Positions 1 through 4,581 of a stretch of DNA of 5,559 nt are shown here, in pieces; position 1 is the first letter of the stretch, and each line of letters opens with the position of its first letter. Below the pieces are notes generated by a model, which was given only the letters and a program-made list of their open reading frames with translations, did no database searches and was not told the DNA's origin. Made by a program: the position numbers and the translations under genes. The stretch lies in NCBI GenBank assembly GCA_964519835.1, contig CAZFLD010000152.1:1-5559 (forward strand), in the 5' to 3' direction. The stretch comes from CAZFLD01 sp964519835. Its GTDB lineage: Bacteria; Spirochaetota; Spirochaetia; DSM-27196; CAZFLD01.

Positions 1-714
1 ATCGCCGCCGTCGACACCTCAGGTCGTAGCTTCGACATCGAGGTCCAGGTGACGCGCCGACCCGCCTTCGCCGAGCGGAGCCTTGCCTACTGGGCAAAAC
101 TCTACGTCGAGCTGCTCAAAGGTGGCGATGAATTCTCCAAGCTGCGCCCCGTCGTGTGCATAAACGTCGTCGACCACACTCTTTTTGCGGACCTCCCGTC
201 GGCCCACAGCTGTTTCCGGTTGACGGAAAAAGACAATTGCCGGCGAGTCTTGTCGGAACACCTCTCGATCCATTTTCTCGAGCTTGGAAAGCATGTTACG
301 GCAGACTCCTCCCTCGGCCGGTGGATGCGCTATATTGATAGGGAGGGTATTATGAGCGACGAAGAGATGGAATCTCTGCTACAAGACGACGCAATTCGGC
401 GTGCGCATGAAGAATACAACAAGGTGATCGAGGACCCGCAGGAGCGCCGCTGGGCCTGGGCCCGACAAGTCTACCAGATGGACCGCACCGGCGAGCTCAA
501 CGAAGCACGGCGGGAGGGTTGGGCCGAGGGTCTGGAGGAGGGTCTTGCCGAAGGCCGTAGTGAGGGTCGTTCTGAGGGGGCTCACGGTCAGGCGGTCGAA
601 AGTGCGCGGAGGTTGTTGGCGATGAGGCTGTCTCCTCACGACGTGGCATCGGCCACTTCGTTATCGGTGAAAGAGGTGGAGGGGTTGTCGCAATCGGGTA
701 AGTATCGATCCTGA
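1..714 (+). CDS. Rpn/PDDEXK_2 family nuclease (putative transposase), 5' truncated by window edge
   Basis: The reading frame is open from base 1 to a TGA at 712-714 (237 residues), so the true start lies before the window; the GTG at 49 is an internal valine. The first residues read D-T-S-G-R-S-F-D-I-E-V-Q, the D...(I)EVQ part of the PD-(D/E)XK active site typical of this family. Next come a conserved core (SKLRPVVCINVVDHTLF) and a FLELGK motif near residue 95. The C-terminal half is charged and helical, with E-G-x-x repeats and a small terminal helical segment (LSVKEVEGL). Family members usually carry roughly 60-80 residues before this point. Rpn proteins are DNA endonucleases that promote RecA-independent recombination in E. 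coli; most relatives have no proven role and are often called putative transposases. It sits alone, followed by over 600 bases without an intact gene, which fits an accessory region. Confident in family, not in activity. Confidence 0.85.
   Translation: MAAVDTSGRSFDIEVQVTRRPAFAERSLAYWAKLYVELLKGGDEFSKLRPVVCINVVDHTLFADLPSAHSCFRLTEKDNCRRVLSEHLSIHFLELGKHVTADSSLGRWMRYIDREGIMSDEEMESLLQDDAIRRAHEEYNKVIEDPQERRWAWARQVYQMDRTGELNEARREGWAEGLEEGLAEGRSEGRSEGAHGQAVESARRLLAMRLSPHDVASATSLSVKEVEGLSQSGKYRS
514..585 (+). repeat. Six in-frame 12-bp units encoding E-G-x-x in the nuclease tail
   Basis: Every twelfth base from 514 starts a Glu-Gly pair: EGWA, EGLE, EGLA, EGRS, EGRS, EGAH. The period of four residues suits a helix with Glu on one face. 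Such E-G-rich tails are common in Rpn-like proteins and vary in copy number between relatives. The units are similar rather than identical at DNA level (GAG/GAA and GGT/GGC/GGG alternate), so this is an old repeat. Confidence 0.7.
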
Positions 715-950
715 GTCCTAGAATCGCATACGAGAAAACCCGGCGGGCCTCAATAACCGGAAGGCAAATCACCACCGTCAAACGACGTCGGTTTCCGGCG
801 CCTGACCAACGGCTTCCTCGTCAAACGCGTGTTTAGCAGCCATCACACCAATACCATTTTCCTTGGCTATGCAAACCCAGCTATGTGGCCGTGCCGGACG
901 GCGCGCGCATGTGGGTGACGGCATAAACGCACGCGCTGGGGTGACGTTGA

Positions 951-966
951 GTATCTCATGGGATAC
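951..966. promoter_or_regulatory. 16-bp near-perfect palindrome upstream of the toxin remnant (candidate operator)
   Basis: The sequence GTATCTCATGGGATAC is symmetric at seven of eight paired positions (only the sixth pair, T against G, breaks it). It ends 11 bases before the first recognisable toxin codon. Type II toxin-antitoxin operons are usually autoregulated from a palindrome at this place, so it may be the surviving operator of the decayed module. The symmetry is seen; the function is inferred. Confidence 0.35.
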
Positions 967-977
967 ACTTCTTGAGA

Positions 978-1106
978 CTGATCGAAGTCCGGCTGACGGA
1001 AACCTACAGGAAGTGGTTTGCTGGATTGCGGGACAGACTTGCGAGAGTGCGGATTGATGTCGGAATCCGCCGGGTGTCGCTCCGGAGCCCCGGATATAGG
1101 GTTTAA
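978..1106 (+). pseudogene. Remnant of a RelE/ParE-superfamily HigB-like toxin gene
   Basis: The frame from CTG 978 to TAA 1104-1106 gives 42 residues beginning L-I-E-V-R-L-T-E-T-Y and running through RKWFAGLRDR, LARVRI and IRRVSLRSPG. This matches the N-terminal third of the HigB-like addiction module killer proteins (RelE/ParE superfamily), whose members start M-I-E-V-R-x-T-E-x-F/Y-x-K-W and continue with LRDR...A..RI..RI.R...GNPG. These toxins act as ribosome-dependent mRNA ribonucleases and normally have about 95-100 residues. Here the frame stops three residues after the SPG motif, reading YRV-stop. Intact relatives carry a second PG followed by YRV some 18 residues later, so an internal deletion between the two PG motifs is one explanation. 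The expected ATG is CTG (a TTG lies two codons earlier at 972). No HigA-like antitoxin was found downstream. Identification rests on recalled family patterns. Confidence 0.55.
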
Positions 1107-1329
1107 GGGAAATGCAAAGCCGAGGGCTATGAGCTCAGAACCTGATCTATCCCGCAGTCTTCCCGGTGGCACAGGCATTGGTCAGGATGACGTTTTAGCC
1201 CCATGACCTCGCGCCGCGACAGGTTGTGTCGACGGCCCTCGAGAATAGCTCTTTGTCGTTGTGCTTCACATAGACTACCGGGGCCGCGGCCGCCTCGTCG
1301 GTCACCCGATCAAACAGCGAAAATGCTCC

Positions 1330-1333
1330 GGAG
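1330..1333 (+). promoter_or_regulatory. Shine-Dalgarno GGAG that fixes the hydrolase start
   Basis: GGAG followed by AAAG lies eight bases before the ATG at 1342. The upstream alternative start (GTG at 1261) would add 27 residues that resemble nothing in the fold. The ribosome site and the onset of hydrolase-like sequence agree on 1342. Confidence 0.65.
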
Positions 1334-1341
1334 AAAGCTCC

Positions 1342-2232
1342 ATGAAACTAACAACAATCGGCGGCGTCGAGGTCGCCTACGAAACCGTGGGGTCGGGCCC
1401 CCTGGTCATCTACACGCCAAGCGGGCTCGGCACGATAGAGCAGGCGCGCCCGGTGGCGGAGGCCTTTGCGAATGAGGGCTTTTGTGCACTCGTTTACGAC
1501 CGGATCAACACCGGTCACTCAGGTTTCGACTTTACCGCCGTCGATTTGCGCGTTGCCTGGGCGGACCAGATGCACGGACTTATCGATCTGATCGGATCGG
1601 GCCCGGCCATTGTCGGCGGCGCATCGAACGGACTCTCGACCAGCCTCTACTTCGCTCACAGGTATCCGGACCAGGTTCGCGGAATGTACTGCATCTCCCC
1701 GGGAAGACTCGACCCCGGTCTGGCGGAGTACGTGACGGAACTAACCTACCTCGAGCCGAGCCAAGCCATGGCACGCCGCGGCATTGCGGCGCTTATCGAG
1801 GAGGGAGCGGGGCTCTTCGAATGGCATCGCAGTCCGGCCCCAAGAAAAGAGGAGCTTGCCAAAACCGATCCGGCTGCGATCCGCGCCGCCCTCAAACGCT
1901 GGTCATCGTGGCCGCAACGTGTCAATTGGACCTACGGCGGTCTCACCGACAAACAACTCGGCGAACTCGATGTGCCCGCGATAGTGTTTTGTGGGATCGA
2001 CGACATCCACACGGCGGAAGCAGGTGAGAGACTCCATGGCCTTCTACCCGACTCGCAATATGTCGATATGCGATCCGAGTACGGCGCAGGGCTCAACGAG
2101 ATTCGAGATCAGGTGGCCGGTCACGGCGCCGAGTACTTCGACGCGGAACTCGTCCCGCGGATTGTGTCGTTTATGCGGGAGTCCCTTGGGATCAATAGCG
2201 CACCGATCGAGATGTCTCCCCGGGACGACTAA
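1342..2232 (+). CDS. Alpha/beta hydrolase fold protein
   Basis: A 296-residue protein with the order expected of a single-domain alpha/beta hydrolase. It opens with strands MKLTTIGGVEVAYETVGSGP, followed by an oxyanion-region loop (YTPSGLG, about 24-30) and the YDRINTGHSG turn at 52-61. The nucleophile elbow is G-A-S-N-G at 93-97, with Ser95 as nucleophile. A cap-like helical insert occupies roughly 125-205. The likely acid is Asp220 or Asp221 (VFCGIDDIHT), and His261 (VAGHGAEYFD) is a plausible catalytic histidine. No signal peptide or membrane segment is seen, so it should be cytoplasmic. Substrate cannot be told: esterase, lactonase, epoxide hydrolase and haloperoxidase-like enzymes share this layout. 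The start is ATG 1342, chosen for the GGAG eight bases upstream. It stands alone on its strand, facing the minus-strand genes to its right; no operon partner is visible. The gene looks intact. Confidence 0.9.
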   Translation: MKLTTIGGVEVAYETVGSGPLVIYTPSGLGTIEQARPVAEAFANEGFCALVYDRINTGHSGFDFTAVDLRVAWADQMHGLIDLIGSGPAIVGGASNGLSTSLYFAHRYPDQVRGMYCISPGRLDPGLAEYVTELTYLEPSQAMARRGIAALIEEGAGLFEWHRSPAPRKEELAKTDPAAIRAALKRWSSWPQRVNWTYGGLTDKQLGELDVPAIVFCGIDDIHTAEAGERLHGLLPDSQYVDMRSEYGAGLNEIRDQVAGHGAEYFDAELVPRIVSFMRESLGINSAPIEMSPRDD

Positions 2233-2277
2233 GAACGTTCGGAGGGGTTAGGCCGCCCCGCCGGACGGGCCGAATCT

Positions 2278-2533
2278 TCATCCTTCACGCCCGCATGCGT
2301 TTACGGCCCGAAAATCGCCCACGTCACTCCGCCGGTCGATTCTCGTACCATATGATTCGGTCGTGGGTGGGTGTCCAGGTGCTCTGTACCCCGGAGAGAT
2401 CGTCGACCGTTCCGTTTGTGAGGCCCGTAATGGTGTAGCATTCGACACCGGGATCGATGGTAACCGGTTGGGTCGGGCCGTCCGCCGGACTCCATCGCAG
2501 CGCAACACGGTTTAGGTCGCTGTCGTCTTGCGG
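2278..2533 (-). pseudogene. Fibronectin type III fragment of a decayed surface protein
   Basis: On the minus strand the frame from a TAG (2534-2536) to a TGA (2324-2326) encodes 69 residues without any usable start. Its first part reads like an FN3 domain: VALRWSPADGP, then PVTIDPGVECYTITGLTNGT, the strand-loop signature that normally leads into YTVRVRAVNAAG. Instead, 91 bases of unrelated coding (STWTPTHDRIIWYENRPAE, then stop) follow. The FN3-like ending, FRAVNACGREG-stop, then appears in another frame at 2278-2316. The domain is therefore broken by about 75 extra bases and a frameshift. FN3 modules occur in secreted or surface proteins, including the repeats of the DGR target gene at the right of this window, but this fragment is not a close copy of those repeats. 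The rest of the gap from 2233 to 2636 holds nothing else I can support. Confidence 0.5.
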
Positions 2534-2636
2534 CTACAGTTTCATCTACGTCTGTAAGACTATTTCACAGAGGTATTTATATGAGTGGATCAACGAGTTT
2601 TCCCACGTTTCGAATTGCTGCGACAGGGGCGACGGG

Positions 2637-3240
2637 TTAGAGTACCTGGAACAGCACGACAAGGCCGCCGACAATGGCGGTCGCGACGGAGATCAAGGCG
2701 ACCAGGCCCGCGAACCGTTTGTCCAGTTGCTCGAAGCGACGATCGACTGCCTCGAACCGCCGCTCGACCTGCTCGAACCGCCGCTCGACCTGCTCGAACC
2801 GCTTGTCCACCTGCTCGAACCGCTTGTCCACCTGCTCGAACCGCTTGTCCACCTGCTCGAACCNNNNNNNNNNNNNNNNNNNNNNNNNNNNNNNNNNNNN
2901 NNNNNNNNNNNNNNNNNNNNNNNNNNNNNNNNNNNNNNNNNNNNNNNNNNNNNNNNNNNNNNNGCTTGTCCACCTGCTCGAAGCGCTTGTCCATCTGGTG
3001 GATAAGGTCCTCGAAGCGCTTCTCTACGGAGGCAAAGCCCTGGTCCACCCGCTCTTCGAGTCGGGCCAGGCGATCGGAGCTTTCGCGCTGAAGCTGGTAG
3101 AACTCGGGCGGCAGTTGGACCATGGGGAGCGTCTCGGATTGGGTCCGTACAGGCACTGCCGTTTTGGTCAGGCGATCGGCTACCTGGTCGGCGATGGACG
3201 ACAGTTGATCTTCGGTCAGGTTCATGGCTGGACTTCCCAT
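2637..3240 (-). CDS. Heptad-repeat coiled-coil protein with C-terminal membrane anchor, interrupted by assembly gap
   Basis: The frame starts at ATG 3240 (GGAG nine bases upstream at 3250-3253; a second ATG at 3225 is possible) and begins MGSPAMNLTEDQLSSIADQV. A polar linker and a helical run (ESSDRLARLEERVDQGFASVEKRFEDL, described here in pieces) lead into tandem heptads RFEQVDK, later RFEQVER, RFEAVDR and RFEQLDK. Phe and Val fall at coiled-coil a/d spacing. The last 25 residues (AGLVALISVATAIVGGLVVLF) form one transmembrane helix, so the protein should be tail-anchored with the coil outside the membrane core. The 100 N fall inside the heptads. Reading across them gives a false frame change, but removing them restores one frame to the TAA at 2637-2639, giving 167 residues plus seven per missing repeat. 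The layout (polar head, variable repeats, C-terminal helix) resembles Borrelia Bdr proteins by analogy; homology is not claimed. The function is unknown. Confidence 0.75.
2709..2997. repeat. Tandem 21-bp repeats (one heptad each) around the gap
   Basis: On the plus strand, 21-bp units begin at 2709, 2730, 2751, 2772, 2793, 2814, 2835 and 2856 (the last is cut by the N run), and again at 2977 after the gap. Units at 2751 and 2772 are identical to each other, as are those at 2793, 2814 and 2835. The outer units at 2709, 2730 and 2977 have diverged. Identical inner and diverged outer copies are usual for an array that expands and contracts by slippage or unequal recombination. Confidence 0.85.
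2864..2963. other. Assembly gap of 100 N inside the 21-bp repeat array
   Basis: The run is exactly 100 N, the customary size for a gap of unknown length. The base before it is position 8 of the 21-bp unit and the base after it is position 9. The true missing length should therefore be 0, 21, 42 or another multiple of 21, which keeps the surrounding gene in frame. One hundred is not a multiple of 21 or 3. Confidence 0.9.
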
Positions 3241-3249
3241 AACAGTATA

Positions 3250-3253
3250 CTCC
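3250..3253 (-). promoter_or_regulatory. Shine-Dalgarno GGAG for the coiled-coil gene
   Basis: On the minus strand GGAG precedes ATG 3240 by nine bases. The inner ATG at 3225 also has a GGAAG seven bases upstream, so the start between these two is not settled; the difference is five residues. The 138 bases between the reverse transcriptase stop and this gene show no clear terminator, so cotranscription is possible. Confidence 0.5.
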
Positions 3254-3378
3254 AATCGGCGGACTTGCGTCGTCCCGTATTTGCGCCGCAGGGCCGGCTT
3301 TTCTTTGACAACGCCTCGTGAGATATAACCGGTGGAACCGGGGAATTGCTTCAAGTTGGTGGGGGTGGCTGGAAACGA

Positions 3379-4581
3379 TTATCCTAAAACGGCCTTTATC
3401 AGTCGCATGTCCGAGTGGAATACTCGCCACCACCAGAAAGACACGCGGCCGAGCATGCGTTTGCGCAGTCGAAAGGTCGAATAGTGACTCAGAATGCCAA
3501 GATACGAGTTGATGCTGCTTCGAAATGCAAAGCGCTCGTCCCGGCAGGGGCGATGGTCTTGGGCAACCAGGTTGTGACGGCGGATTGTTTGGTAGAAATT
3601 GCCTTTCGTGCGGCGTCCGGCAAGAATGCGTTCGGGGCTTACATAAACGCCGAGAAACGGTGCTCCCTTGGTCACGTGCTGTAGATAGACCTTACGCGGA
3701 TGGAGCCGAAGGCCTAACCGTTCTTTCAGGAGCGCAGCCATGGTGGGCACGAGGGCGGCGAGCTCCCGACGGTCCTGGTGCACGATAACGATGTCGTCCA
3801 CGTAGCGCCCGTAGTAGCGGATGCCGAGTTCATGCTTGACGGCATGATCGAAGAGATTGAGATAGAAGTTGGCGAAGACCTGGCTGGTCAGGTTGCCGAT
3901 GGGCAGGCCGCAGCCGGGACGCGAATGGAAGAGGCTCTTATCGGTAGGGAGACCGTCCCAATCTGATGGTCGTCCGCGGATGATGCACCGGCGTGCCGGG
4001 TCATGTCGGACAATGGTACGGCAGAGGTCGAGGAGGAGGGCTCGGTCGTTGGCGGTGTACTTCTCGACAATAAACTGCCGAAGCCGCCGCCACAGCAAGG
4101 CCCGGTCGATGCTCATAAAAAAGCCGCGAATATCCAGGCGGAGCACGTAGGCGTCCCGCGTGCCACCAAGCGAACATTTCCGCATAAACCGCTGCAGACG
4201 AGCGATGCCGAAATGGGTGCCCTTGCCGACCCGGCACGCGTAGGAATCGTAGATAAACTCCCTCTCGAAAAGGGGATTGAGCTTGTTGATGATCAGATGG
4301 TGAACCACGCGGTCGCGAAAGCGAGCGGCGAAAATCTCCCGCTTTACGGGCTTATCTACAATAAACGCAAGGGACCGCCCGGGGCGGTAGCGGCCCGAGT
4401 TGATCTGTTGCCACAGGGCGATCAGGTTTGCCTCGTAGTCCACCTCGAAGGCAACGGCGTTGGTGGTACCACGCTTGTTGCGGCGGCAGTCGGCGTAGGC
4501 TTCAAAGAGTTCCCCCAGGGAGATGGCAGGCCGGTCAAATAGCTCCAGCTGGCCGCCCTGTGTCAGGGACCTATTGGCCAA
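3379..4581 (-). CDS. Reverse transcriptase of a diversity-generating retroelement (DGR)
   Basis: With a TTG start at 4581 this is about 400 residues, normal for a DGR reverse transcriptase. In order (numbered from that start): RT1/2 region KPVKREIFAARFRDRVVHHL near 78-97 and YACRVGKGTH near 114-123; motif A LRLDIRGFFMSID with Asp150; GLPIGNLTSQ at 225-234; catalytic YVDD at 260-263; motif D with Lys297; and FLGVYV near 309. The (I/V/L)GxxxSQ form in place of QGxxxSP is the hallmark that separates DGR enzymes from group II intron and retron RTs. The C-terminus (SSINSYLGILSHYSTFRLRKRML) also fits DGR enzymes, and no maturase or HNH domain follows. The enzyme copies a template repeat RNA with adenine-specific errors; the cDNA then replaces the variable region. 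The frame extends up to ATG 4728, but that would overlap the neighbouring target gene by 166 bases and its first residues read VR sequence out of frame. TTG 4581 (overlap 19 bases) is preferred; no good ribosome site supports either. Confidence 0.85.
   Translation of the reverse strand: MANRSLTQGGQLELFDRPAISLGELFEAYADCRRNKRGTTNAVAFEVDYEANLIALWQQINSGRYRPGRSLAFIVDKPVKREIFAARFRDRVVHHLIINKLNPLFEREFIYDSYACRVGKGTHFGIARLQRFMRKCSLGGTRDAYVLRLDIRGFFMSIDRALLWRRLRQFIVEKYTANDRALLLDLCRTIVRHDPARRCIIRGRPSDWDGLPTDKSLFHSRPGCGLPIGNLTSQVFANFYLNLFDHAVKHELGIRYYGRYVDDIVIVHQDRRELAALVPTMAALLKERLGLRLHPRKVYLQHVTKGAPFLGVYVSPERILAGRRTKGNFYQTIRRHNLVAQDHRPCRDERFAFRSSINSYLGILSHYSTFRLRKRMLGRVSFWWWRVFHSDMRLIKAVLG

Larger units (their letters stand above)
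715..1341. other. Gene-poor stretch between nuclease and hydrolase
   Basis: No intact gene is supported here. The only coding signal is the toxin remnant at 978-1106 with the palindrome at 951-966. The open frames on either strand are short, arginine- and proline-rich, and look like GC-driven shadows. No tRNA, no clear terminator after the nuclease stop and no convincing sigma-70 promoter were seen. The content suggests decayed accessory DNA. Confidence 0.5.

Noticed and set aside
1203..1340. A minus-strand stretch reading RVTDEAAAAPVVYVKHNDKE, suggestive of an antitoxin-like peptide
   Set aside because: No usable start, closed by stops on both sides within about 45 codons, and no family could be recognised.
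1482..2027. A long plus-strand frame inside the hydrolase gene
   Set aside because: Arginine-rich shadow of the hydrolase frame, which has the GxSxG elbow and a ribosome site.
2581..2640. A 19-codon frame ATG to TAG on the plus strand with an AGG upstream
   Set aside because: Very short, overlaps the end of the opposite-strand coiled-coil gene, and its residues show no recognisable pattern.
2709..2997. CRISPR array
   Set aside because: The 21-bp units are directly contiguous with no spacers and encode heptads in frame.
3240..3262. TATACT close to the coiled-coil start as a promoter -10 element
   Set aside because: It lies a few bases before the ATG and no -35-like hexamer is found at the right spacing.
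3325..3345. Small inverted repeat CCGGT/ACCGG after the reverse transcriptase stop as a terminator
   Set aside because: Only a 5-bp stem with a 3-base loop and no U tract.
4440..4500. Short similarity (TGGTACCACGC) between the RT gene and the VR, considered as a template repeat
   Set aside because: Only about 11 bases match, the flanks do not align, and the segment codes conserved RT residues.
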